Shown: piece by piece, positions 45,333 through 56,482 of the stretch
How positions within the stretch are numbered: the stretch's first letter is position 1
Layout of the letters: every line of letters begins with the position of its first letter
Assembly: GCF_030052815.1 (NCBI RefSeq)
Contig: NC_079496.1
Location: 67,073,652 to 67,137,651, forward strand
Length of the DNA stretch: 64,000 nucleotides
Source: Hevea brasiliensis
Taxonomy: Eukaryota; Streptophyta; Magnoliopsida; Malpighiales; Euphorbiaceae
Direction of reading: 5' to 3'
Notes under the pieces: generated by a model
What the model saw: the letters and a program-made list of their open reading frames with translations, nothing else
What the model was told of the DNA's origin: nothing
The model's database searches: none
Position numbers and translations under genes: made by a program

Positions 45333-46548
45333 CTTTAAATATCAATTTGGTCAATTGACATTAATTCACCAAATTCCCTAAATTTTCCCCCAAAACCCTA
45401 ATGTCAAGAACCCTAATTTCACCAAGTAGCACAATTAATGAAATTAAATTATTCAAATCACATCTACTACCTCAATTGAACTTGTATGCATAATTTATTA
45501 AACTAAAACACATCATCTCCACCCAAATCCCATGGCTGCCGAATTTCAAAGGGTTCCTTAACTTATCATTTCTTTTTCATTATTCAACAATTTCTTACTT
45601 AATTAAAGTGCCTCAGCATGGATATAAAGAGAGGAGTAGAAGAATCAACATTAACCTTAGGTGTAGCTTTTCCTCTCTTCAATTCTTCACTTATTCATTG
45701 GATCTTTCTTCTCCAATCTTCTTATCAAGACTAAATTACAATTTTTAACTAAGGGATTTAGGGTATTTATGGCTAAAATTAGGGTTTAGAAAGCTTTGAG
45801 GTAAGCTTTAATGGTGGTTTTATGAGAGAAATGAGAGAGAGGAGAGAGAGGAGAGGGACGCCTTCAAGTGGGAAGAAGAAGACTTTTCCTTCTTCTTTTT
45901 TTTTTTTTCTTATAATGTTCAATATTTTCGTTACAATTCAAATAATAAAAATTAAAATATATTACATCATGCTTGTGTCAAAAATGATGTCATAAATTTT
46001 TAAAAGTTTGAATTTTCTTTTCCTTTTTCATTTTCTTCCATACACCTCTCCAATTTGAATTTAGTTTTCACTATTTGAATTTCCTATATTTTGTTAGACA
46101 TGTAGGCCAAAAGTCACCTCTAAGGGTGAATTGACCAAATTGCCCCTCACCGGTCTGATCCGGTTTACCAATAGCATTAATTTGCTTCCTGAATCCTAAT
46201 TCAATTATTTGACCTTGTTCTCAATTCTTTTCTGTGGTTCTCTCATTTCCACTAGCTTTGTAATTATTCTTAGACCTGCAATGTTACAATGTCACATACG
46301 AAATTAGGGTTTTGATTGACCTCACAGTCACTTCTCGATACGGTCACTCATCATTGTGGCCTTGGCTCATTTAACCTTTTATGCTTTGTTTTTCTTATTT
46401 GTATTTCACTCTCAGGTAATTACTATTAATTTTTCTTTCGGACTTTTCTAGGTGGTATAGATATAGTTCTAGACATCCTAACTGTCCGGATAGACACTAG
46501 TCACCGAAATAGTAGAATGTATAGACTACTTAATATAGGGGTGTTACA
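45333..46548 (-). repeat. T5: antisense Tekay-type LTR, 5' 1.2 kb
   Basis: Read on the minus strand it starts TGTAACACCCCTATATTAAG (46548 backwards) and has the family's landmarks: GTGTCTATCCGGACAG, GTTAAATGAGCCAAGGCCAC and GTGACCGTATCGAGAAGTGA. It stops where the copia LTR begins, so copia probably inserted into it; the rest should lie beyond the copia 5' end. Following bases TAAAT (46549-46553) are the probable TSD. Confidence 0.7.
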
Positions 46549-46553
46549 TAAAT

Positions 46554-47553
46554 CACCAAAACCCTAATCCCCTAAACTTGGTTAGATTTCACTCTTCAAA
46601 TTCCCACAAGATTTCTTTCATTTTTTCATGTCAATTCTTTGTAATTAAACTTGAATTCAATAAATATAAAGTGAACTAAGCTTGAATGTAAACTTACCTC
46701 TAATTGTGATTTTCCAAACTTCAAAATCCTTTAATTTCCTTGGTTCCTTTTACTTTAAATCTTCTAATTAAGACTCAATTTAGGATTTTCTACTAATTTG
46801 GTATGAGATTTATGGGAGAAAAGTGGAGTTTCAAAAGCTTGGAAGGATAAAAATGGAGGAGTAGAGAGAGGGAGAGAAAGCCGGCAAAATGAAGGAAGAA
46901 GATGATATTTTTATTTCACTTTTAATTGTTTTGTCTTATTTTATATAGATAATTATCCTAATATAATTATTTAAATTATAATTATAATTATTATAATTTT
47001 AGCAATTTCATTAATTCCTTAGATGTCCCAAATAGATTTCCTACACTTACCACTTAAGTTAATTTGATTCTAATGTTTTAGTCTTACTCATTTTAATGGA
47101 CATTAAGGTCAAAAGTTAACTCTTGAAGTGAATTTACCAAAATGCCCCTCGTCGGGTTATAATTCATCTTTTTCAATAATACTCGATGAGTCCTTACATT
47201 TTGATTCACTTATTTATACTTATTCCCTTTTCATTTCTTGGATTTTCAAATTTCTATTTATTTCTAAATTAATACTTCATTAAGGATTCTATTGAGTCCC
47301 ACACGAATTTAAGGTTGCAATTGAACTTATAATCGCTTCCCGTGTAGGTCACTCATTGCTAGGACCTAGGCTCATTTAACCAATTTGTGCTTCATTTTTC
47401 TTATTTTCATGCAACCTCATTTGATCTTTATTAATTTAATTTATGGCTTCTCACCATAATTTAATTATGGTTCTAAACATTATAGCAGTCCGAACAGACA
47501 TTAGTCATCGGAATAATAGAATGTACGAAACTGCCTATTATGAGGATGTTGCA
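46554..47553 (-). repeat. T6: antisense Tekay-type LTR, 5' 1.0 kb
   Basis: Read on the minus strand it starts TGCAACATCCTC (47553 backwards), followed by ATTCTATTATTCCGATGAC and GTTAAATGAGCCTAGGTCC, the same LTR-start layout as the other families. It is interrupted at 46549 by T5. Its other end is outside the window. It is inserted into the Athila-like gag, with CATAA (47554-47558) the probable TSD. Confidence 0.7.
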
Positions 47554-48060
47554 CATAATGTGCTTTGGTGTCCTCCTCCACAATGGTCACAGAATTGATT
47601 ACTAGCTCGTATTGCATTGGCTTGCCTTCTATCAAGCGTCTTTGATTGTTAGTCAAATTAAGCATTGGTCATACTATGAGCATCCAATTCCAATACTCTA
47701 ATTATTCTCCTGATGTCTCCCCTCTCATTTGACCATTCAAAATTGTGGTAAGTAGGCCTCTCCAAAAGCTAAAAAGCTTTTATAGTTATCTTCTCCATTA
47801 GGACTCCACCAGTTGTTAAATCTATAGTGCTCCTTGTTGCTAGTAGCAAACCATTATAGAAGTTCTGAAAGAGGAGCCAATCCTAAATGCCATGGTGTGG
47901 GAGCTCCCTCTGAAGATCTTCATGCCTTTTTCATGCATCATAGATAGATTTATTATCTTTCTATCTAAAGGTGTTGAGTTCAGCTCTTAGTTTAGCAATC
48001 TTCCCAGGTGGAAAGTATCATACTAAGAAGGTTTATGATAGATTAGCCTAATTAGTGAAT
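47554..48060 (-). pseudogene. Athila-like gag, second part (target of T2 and T6)
   Basis: Minus-strand translation gives, with stops, recognisable Athila-type gag segments in order: ELNTFR, KSIYDA-KRHEDLQRELPHHGI, DWLLFQNFYNGLL, STIDLTTGGVLMEK, YHNFEWSNERGD, RQANAIRASNQFCDHCGGGHQS. The last is the half-knuckle CxxCGGxH usual at the end of Athila capsid. CAG-type codons have turned into stops at several sites. It continues upstream (minus sense) at 60182-60010 across T2. The Athila assignment rests on recall of the family and was not checked by a search. Confidence 0.7.
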
Positions 48061-48065
48061 GATCC

Positions 48066-51000
48066 TGTAACACCCCTATTTGCATAGCCTCGTATATTTC
48101 ACTATTCCGGTGACCGATGTCGGTCTGGACAATTAAGAGGATTAGAACCACAATTAAGACAACTAGTTAAGCCCTAAACACAAACAATTAGTAATTGTCA
48201 ATTAGTTAATTATAAATAAGAAAAACAGAACATAAGAAGTTAAACGAGCCGAGAGTCACAATGATGGGTGACCTTCTCGGGAAGGATGCGAAGTCGATTT
48301 AAACTCAAATTTTGAGTCATAAAATGTGACACTGCGGTCTTTTGGACTATTACGAACACAGTGGAAAAGAGAAAATCACGAAAAAGAATTGTTAAGCCAG
48401 TCAAATAATTAGGTCAGAGAGCCGGAAGAAATATTGAATTATTTGCAAACCGAGTTGAACCAGCAAGGGGCAATTTGGTCAATTAACCTCGAGAGCTTAC
48501 TCCTGACCTAACTGTCAAGTAAAATCGAAGAAAAGAAAATTTCAGAGTCAGGAATTAAATTAAAGAACTAATGGAAAAAAAAAAAGAAAAAGTAAAAAGT
48601 GATGACATCATGCATGACCTCATGCATGATGCAATAAATATATAATTAATAAATTTAATTAATTTGATTTTTTGGTCTTCCATAAGACTAAAAGGATAAA
48701 GAAAAGAAAAAAAAAAATCATCTTCTTCCTCAACTTCCGTCTCTCTCTCTCTCACCCTCTCCCTCACAAAATACTCCATGAAAGTTCATTTTTGAGCTTG
48801 AAGAAATCAAACTTTAGCCATAGAAATTGCAAGCCCCTTAATTAAAACTTGTTTTGACAACTAGAAGAGGAGATTGAGCAAGAAAGAAAAAAGAAAAGAA
48901 AGAAGAAATTAAATTATTGAACTTCAAAGTTGAGGTAAGTTACTTACTTTGGAATTTTGAGTTTAATACATGTGTTTATGATTGAATGAACTTGGAAATA
49001 TGCTTAAATGAAAAGAAAATTTTTATTGAGGGACCAAAGTTGAATTTCAGCCAGCTAGGGTTTGATGGTGTATACATGTGTTTTGATTGAATTAGTAGAG
49101 TAGGTAAGCTTGAATGGGTTAAGGAAGCATGTTTATAGGTGTTTAATTAGCTAAATGCAACAAATGGCATGAACTAGGGTTTTGGCAGCTAGGGTTTTAG
49201 AACCAAAAATGTGAGAATTGGTCAAATGGTGTGTTTGACCTTGTTTGAGATGAAAAATGGTCATTTGTGACCAATTGAGATGTGTTGGAAGTGTTAGAAG
49301 TGAGTTTAAATTCGGATTGAAAATGGCCATGCTGCAAGCAGTAGGACCAAGGTCCCTTTTGAGGGACCAAAACTAAAAATTTACAAGTCCAATTGGTATG
49401 AGACTAATTGGGAATGAAAATAGACACAAAATGGAACATTTTTCATTTAGGAATCATGCCCAAAAAGTGACCAAAACCTAGTGAATAAATTGACCAAATA
49501 TTGATTTATGCAGTATGACCTGTACAAAAATGACCAAATGATGTTTGTTCATTTAGCCATAACTTGGGCTAGACAGGTCTAAATGACCTGAAATTTTACA
49601 AGTGGACAGTTGAGATATAGAACTAAAACTTTCATGAAGAACATAAACCTAAATGATGCAATAAACCAAGTCATTTTGCCACCCAAAGTTGGTGACCTAA
49701 AACTGCCAGAACCAGTTTGGTGCCCAGAAATCTAGGTTAAGTTCAATCCGGCAGCCATGATTCAAATGGCTATAACTTGAGCTACAAAACTCCAAATGGA
49801 GTGATTCAAAAAGGAGAATAAAGTTAAGACAATAGGAAACATTTTCTATGAAGAAAGTTTTGCAAATTCTAACAGAAAAATGACCAATGGAACAGTACAA
49901 TATAAGTCACCAAAACTGAAAAATTGCAAATTTGCCTAAAAGACTTAGAATTTGAGTAAACAACCAAAACCAATAAATTTAGTAACCAAAATGTGGTATG
50001 TGGGTGAATTTGGAATTCCCATACCTCTTATGCCTTAGAAAGTCAACAAATTGCCTTGAATAGTATCGTGAACAATAACCCCAAAACACAAATTTTAAAG
50101 AACGTCAAGTTTAGCACATTAGAGCTAGGTAAAAGTGAATTTAAATTTATTTTTGGATTTATGCTAAGTTATGATGCTGAAACACTGTGAAACTGTGTGT
50201 TTCAGTGGAAAAGAATACCGAGAAGGAACTCGAAGTGTCAAGTCAAGGCCAAAAGGCGACTCATATAAGGTTTGTGCACAACGTAGAATTTCTGTAAATT
50301 TTCTTCTGCATATTATTTTGAATAATTTGAAATATTGAATTGTGACATCATTGTGACGAAATATTTATTATGCTTTTGATTTAAATTGTTGAAAGTTATT
50401 TGTGTATATTTGAGATGGCATAAATGTTTAGTAAATTGTTAAGATAAGTTTTGAAACCATAGTGTCATGACCATATATTTGAACACCTCACTAGCATGAC
50501 TAGTGGGGGTAATCAGTTTCGAATTTTGATTCCTTCTCCTGGTCAAGTGTTGAGGTGTGTGCCAGTAGAAGAAGAAATTGAATGGATATCCATATATTTG
50601 AGCTAGCTAGCCTTGTGATGTGACTTCTCCTTAGCCTCTGGCTATTGAGATTATATTTGTTTCGAATGGCATGATATAACTGTGGGTTTTATGAAATTGA
50701 TTTTGATACTTCGAAATGAAATTGTTTGGATTAAAATCTTATAATTCATGTTTTGTATTTGATTCTCATGTTTAGTCCAAATTTTGAATAAATGTGATTT
50801 AAATTTCACATAAAGTTTATTTTTGTATGTTATGCACCACTGAGTCCTAGTACTCAGCAATAGCTGTTATTGCTGTCGCAGATATATAGTCTAGAGGAGC
50901 AGCAGATTGAGCTGCTGAGGATTGAGGAGCTACCTGCTTTAAAGTTATCGGGTATATTTTATACCCTGACTGTAAAAATTTATTTTGATGTATGTAATGT

Positions 51001-51591
51001 ATGTAAAGGTATGGACATGCAAAACTGGTCTTTAGCAGTTTGTATAAAGTTTGTAATAAATTTTAGTTTGAATTTCTCTTAATGTAAATTTTTGTAATGA
51101 TGTATATAAATTGTTTTATCTTTAATGAAATATGAATGGAAGTATTTTGCTTTAAATTGAATGAAATTAATTAATGGTATTTTGATGATTGTTGAATATT
51201 GGAAATTGTGGATTTGAATTTTTGGAGATTGATAAATGATGTTGAAATTGATTGGGATGATTGTGAAATTGAAGAAGTTGTTGAGATAAATTATTGGAAG
51301 TGCTTTTTTTCAGGTATTTGAAGAACTGTTTTCTCAAAATACAAACGGCACTCTGCCTAAATTTCTATAAAATTTGCGGAAAAATAAAATGGGCAACAAA
51401 TTTTAACTAGTTTTCAACTTTAATTAAATGTTTTAATACCTATTAGAAAATGCTCACCACTTATAAAAGTAAGAAAATGGTTTTAAAATCCCTTGTAGGG
51501 TACTTAATGAGTTATCGGTAGGTGAAGTTCGGTAATTCATTAGGTATTCTATGGGATCATGTTATGCCTTATAGAGGGGTAAGGTGTGACA
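48066..51591 (+). repeat. T2 5' LTR
   Basis: Starts TGTAACACCCCTATTTGCAT and ends AAGGTGTGACA. No coding frame. CAGGTC/GACCTG motif at 49574-49590; hairpin pair at 50840-50879 (CTGAGT with ACTCAG, then GCAATAGC with GCTGTCGC). Confidence 0.95.
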
Positions 51592-51599
51592 TGTTTTAG

Positions 51600-51611
51600 T
51601 GGTATCAGAGC
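51600..51611 (+). other. T2 primer-binding site (initiator tRNA-Met type)
   Basis: TGGTATCAGAGC, eight bases after the LTR end, in the context TGTTTTAG shared with T3. Confidence 0.93.
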
Positions 51612-51780
51612 AAATTTTTGAAGTATGTTTTAACTTATGAATTTGTGTCTTTTCTTTGTTAAGTACAACTGCTCAATGTCCTTATCTGTTACGTATAGTG
51701 CATTACATCATAAATATGAACTAACAGAGGAAAATCTCCTTGTGTTATTTATTCAGGAGATACCCTAACTTCAGATTGAA

Positions 51781-53033
51781 ATGGAAGAAGGAGATCGCTC
51801 AGTCGAGCAATCTGTTGAAGCTGAGGCACAAAGGGAAGCCCCAGCTTTACAAAATGTCAGTGGATTAGTAGCACCAGCCCCACAAATGCTGCAGTTTCTT
51901 GCACAGTTTGCACAGCAGATGGTGGCAATGTTTCAACAAATGGCTGGGGGTATGCCGGCTCAAGCTCCACCCCAGACACCTGTGGTACAACCACTACCTC
52001 CAGCCAGACAGTATGACAAGTTATTAAAGTATGGAGCTACTAAATTCAAGGGTACAGTAGACCCTTTAGAGGTAGAGCATTGGTTAGAGAGAATGGACAG
52101 AGTGTTTAAGAAGCTGCACTGCCAAGATGAGCTGAAATTTGAATACTCTGTGTCACTACTGCAAGGGATGCGTATGATTGGTGGAAGACTATCCCCCATA
52201 GCTTGGTTGAACCACCAGTACTAACCTGGGATGACTTCATCAGAGAATTCAGACAAAAATACATCCCAGACGCATATGTGGATCAAAAGTTACAAGAATT
52301 TCTGAGTTTGAAACAAGAGAACATATCAGCGGCAGAGTATAAGAGGGAGTTCTCTCGCTTAAGCCACTATGCTGGGAGTCTCCTTTCAACTAGCAAGGCA
52401 AGGTGCAAGAGATTTGAGACGCGTTTGAAGCCCAGTTTGAGGATGCAAGTAGTGGGATTCAGACACAGCGATTTTTCAGAACTCATGTCTCAAGCACTTG
52501 AGTTGGAGAGAATTGAAACAGAAGCGACCCCAGTAAAGGAAAAATCAGAGAAAGCTGAGAAATCAGAAAAAGATAAGGGGGAAAAGTCAGTAGAGCAAGG
52601 TCCTAGTGGTACCTCTGGAAAGAAGAAGAAATTTGGTGGACCTAGCAGAGGTCGAGGTGGAAGATTTGGAAGAGGCAGATTTTCTGGACAGAAACCCCCT
52701 AGGTCTGGTCAACAGTAAAGTAGGGATTCATATCCTACCCGCCCCTGTGAGACTTGTGACAAGATTCATGGGAGAGAATGCTATTGGGCAGCAGGAGCCT
52801 GTTTTAATTGTGGAGGCAAGGGCCATCTTGCTAAAGATTGCACTAGTGCTCCTAGATTCGGTCCAGCTCTTACGACTGCAGAAGGATCTATTCAGAGTCC
52901 TGCTCCCAGAGGTTCACAATTAGTTGGCAGAGGAAGAGGCATAAGTAGAGGCACTGCTTCAGGCAGTCAGGGTACTGTTGGTCAATCGGCACAAGGAAGT
53001 GCTTCAGCCAGAGTTTACATGATGAGACAGTGA
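51781..53033 (+). pseudogene. T2 gag remnant with two zinc-binding motifs
   Basis: The ATG at 51781 opens MEEGDRSVEQSVEAEAQREA. A Pro/Gln-rich N-terminus leads to capsid with YDKLLKYGATKFKGTVDPLE and WLERMDRVFKKLHC. One G is missing near 52166, shifting the frame. Capsid then continues with WDDFIREFRQKYIPDAYVD and FSELMSQALELERIE, followed by a Lys/Glu-rich then Gly/Arg-rich linker. A stop at 52716 is followed in frame by CETCDKIHGREC and the knuckle CFNCGGKGHLAKDC (52800-52841). A stop at 53031-53033 ends the frame before protease. In related elements gag and pol are one polyprotein, so these are damage. Confidence 0.92.
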
Positions 53034-56000
53034 GAAGAGGCTAAGACTTCTGATGTGGTAGCCGGTACATTCTCTATCTCTGATCAAGATGTATTTGTGT
53101 TGTTTAATCCGGGCTCAACCCACTCATATGTTAGTGCTAGCATAGTCAGTTCACTTGTTGTTCCGTGTGTCCAAATGGGTTTTGAAGTGCTAGTAACTAG
53201 TCCGTTAGGACAAGAGGTTCTAGTCAACAGAATTTATAGAGACTGTCCTTTGGTGATCCAAGGACATGTTTTTCTATCATATTTGATTGAAATGCCCTTC
53301 AGAGATTATGATATTATCTTGGGCATGGATTGGTTAGCTAGGCATCACGCCATGATTGACTGTAGACTGAAGACAGTCACTTTTGGTCTCCCTCTATACG
53401 GTGATGTGGTAATACATGGGGAGAGGCATTTACTGCCATCAAACACCATTTCGGCTGCACTAGCCAGAAGAATGATCAGAAAGGGGTGTGAAGCATACTT
53501 GGCACATGTTATAGACACCCAAGTAGGGAGTCCGACACTAAAGGACATTCCTACTATATGTGACTTTCCGGATGTATTTTCTGATGAATTACTAGGATTA
53601 CCTCAGTGCAGTTTGAGATTGATGTTATGCCTAGTGTGGACTCAATCTCCATAACACCATATAGAATGGCACCTGTAGAATTAAAAGAGTTAAAAGTACA
53701 GTTGCAAGAGCTGCTTGACAAGGGCTTTATCTGCCCTAGTATGTCACCTTAGGGAGCGCCAGTGTTGTTTGTAAAGAAGAAGGATGACACTCTCCGCTTG
53801 TGTATTGATTATCGGCAATTGAATAAGGTGACAATAAAGAATAGATATCCATTGCCCTGCATTGATGACTTGTTTGATCAGTTGAGGGGTATAGCTGTGT
53901 TCTCCAAAATTGATCTGAGGTTAGGTTATTATCAGCTAAAAGTACAAGAGTAGAGCATTCCTAAAACTGCCTTTAGAACCCGCTATAGCCATTATGAGTT
54001 CTTGGTCATGCCATTCGGGTTGACTAATGCTCCTGCTGCTTTTATGGATCTGATGAACACTATCTTCAAACCATACCTCGATCAGTTTGTTGTGGTATTC
54101 ATAGATGATATATTGGTCTATTCGAAGAGTGCAGAAGAGCATGATAGACATTTGCGGATTGTACTATAGACTTTGAGGGAGAAACAGTTATATGCCAAAT
54201 TGTCGAAATGTGAATTTTGGCTAAAAGAAATATCTTTCTTAGGGCATGTAGTATCAGTAGAGGGCATCAAGGTAGATCTAAGTAAGATTGAAGCTGTCCT
54301 TAATTGGAGGCCACCCAAAAATATCACAGAGATTCACAGTTTTCTGGGGTTAGCTGGATACTAACGTCTATTTGTGAAGGGATTTTCTATGTTAGCATCT
54401 CTATTGACTAAGCTACTTCGAAAAGATGTGAAATTTCAGTGGACGAATAAATGCCAACAGAGTTTTGATGAGTTAAAGAGGTGTTTGACTGAGGCTCCAG
54501 TCCTGACATTACCTACCTCGGGTAAAGAATACACAGTATATAGTGATGCTTCTCACAATGGGTTAGGCTGTGTATTGATGCAAGATCGAAATGTCATTAT
54601 CTATGCATCACGCCAGCTGAAATTGCATGAGAGGAATTATCCAACACATTATTTGGAGCTTGCAGCTATTGTGTTCGCTCTTAAGATCTGGAGACACTAT
54701 TTGTATGGGGAAAAGTGTTACATCTACACAGATCATAAGAGTTTGAAGTATTTGGGTACCCAGAAAGAGCTTAATTTGAGATAGAGGAGATGGTTAGAGT
54801 TGATAAAAGACTATAATTATCTGATAGACTATCAGCCAGGGAAAGCTAATGTGGTGGCTGACGCCTTAAGTCGCAAGACTATGGCAAGTCTACAGGTTAC
54901 TCCTTTGTCTATGGTACATGAGTTGAGATCATTACATGCCAGCTTAGAGATTAATGATGAGGGGCAGACAGTAGTTGCATGGCATGTACAGCTAGTATTG
55001 ATTGATCATATCAGAATGGCTGCTCAGAATGATGAAAGGTATCTGAAGCTATTGGAAGAAGTCAGGCAGGGCAAGAAACATGAGTTCTTAGTTAGAGATG
55101 ATGGTCTACTGCTACACCAGGCCAGAATGTGTGCTCCTAATGATGTTGATTTGAGGCATATCATTTTGAAGGAAGCACATAAGTCTCCTTTTGCCATGCA
55201 CCCTGGTGGCACAAAAATGTATAGAGGGCTAAAGGAGCATTACTGATGGATGGGTATGAAAAGAGATGTGATAGAGTTTGTTTTCAAATGCCTAACTTAT
55301 CAGCAAGTGAAGGCAGAGCATCAAGTACACACTGGGTTGTTACATTCACTACCAGTACCTGAACGAAAATGGGAGATAATAACTATGGATTTTGTGATGG
55401 GACTTCCGAGGACACAGAAGAGTCATGATGCAGTTTGGGTCATTGTTGACAAATTGACCAAGTCTACTCATTTTCTGCCAGTCTGGATGGACTATAGTTT
55501 GGAAAGATTGGCCAAGTTGTACATTGATGAGATTGTAAGATTGCATGGAGTGCCAGTATCCATCGTATCAGACAGAGATCCTAGGTTCACTTCTAGATTC
55601 TGGGGTAGTCTTCAGAGAGCCTTAGGAACTAGATTGAACTTCAGTACTGCATTCCACCCACAGACAGATGGCCAGTCTGAGAGGGTAATTCAGATCTTGG
55701 AGGACATGCTACGGGCTTGTGTGATTGAATTTGAGGGTAGTTGGGACACACACTTGCCTTTGATTGAGTTTGCTTACAACAATAGCTACCAATCAAGCAT
55801 TGGGATGCCTCCATATGAAGCTTTGTATGGCAAAAAATGTAGAACCCCATTGTGTTGGGATGACATGGGTGAAAGAAAGATGATTGGACCCGAAATTGTT
55901 CAGCAAACTGAAGAGAAAATCAAGGTGATCAGAGATCGACTTAAGGCTGCATCAGACCGTCAGAAGTCCTATATTGATTTGAAGAGAAGAGATATTGAGT

Positions 56001-56413
56001 ATGCAGTGGGTGAGAAAGTATTCCTCAAGGTTTCTCTTTGGAAGAGAATTATGAGATTCGGCAGAAAGGGGAAAATGAGTTCTCATTTCATTAGGCTATA
56101 TGAGATTCTGGAAAGAGTGGGTCCTTTGGCATATCGTTTAGTGCTACCTCCAGAGTTGGAGAAGATACATAATGTCTTCTATGTGTCTATGTTGAGGAGG
56201 TATCGATCAGACCCATCTCATGTACTACCAGTAGAGGAAATTGAAGTGAATTCAGACCTAACATATGAGGAAGAACCCATAGAGATTCTAGCTTATGAGG
56301 TGAAGCAGCTGCGGAATAAGCAGATACCATTAGTAAAAGTGCTGTGGAACCATCATTCGGGCCAAAAAGCTACTTGGGAACGAGAGGAGGAAATGAGGAG
56401 AAAGCACCCATAG
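53034..56413 (+). pseudogene. T2 pol remnant: protease to chromodomain
   Basis: Protease reads LFNPGSTHSYV, with the catalytic Asp replaced by Asn, then YDIILGMDWLARHHAMIDC. A frameshift near 53604 moves to [49 protein letters not shown]. RNase [24 protein letters not shown]. Integrase: MHPGGTKMY, CLTYQQVK (second zinc Cys replaced by Tyr), [30 protein letters not shown]. Chromodomain: EEEPIEILAYEVKQLRNKQI, VLWNHH, KATWERE. Stops: 53750, 53951, 54167, 54362, 54782, 55244 and 56411. Integrase to chromodomain (55250-56410) is one open frame of 387 codons. No intron-like insert is present. Confidence 0.93.
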
Positions 56414-56463
56414 TTGTTCAGAGATTGATACCAGGTAAAATTTCGAGACGAAATTTATTTTTT

Positions 56464-56482
56464 GGGGGGGGGGGGGGAGAAT
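56464..56482 (+). other. T2 polypurine tract with a 14-G run
   Basis: Fourteen G (56464-56477) then AGAAT stand directly before the 3' LTR start at 56483. The position is right for the plus-strand primer. The G run is much longer than the 4-6 G of T1 and T3 and may be partly a sequencing-length error. Confidence 0.8.

Noticed and set aside
48555..48779. Minus-strand 74-codon Arg/Glu-rich frame, also at 56953-57186
   Set aside because: It arises from the purine/pyrimidine-rich tract of T2 LTRs and appears only where the LTR does.
55250..56413. 387-codon open frame as a host gene
   Set aside because: It is T2 integrase plus chromodomain, inside an element with LTRs, PBS, PPT and TSD.
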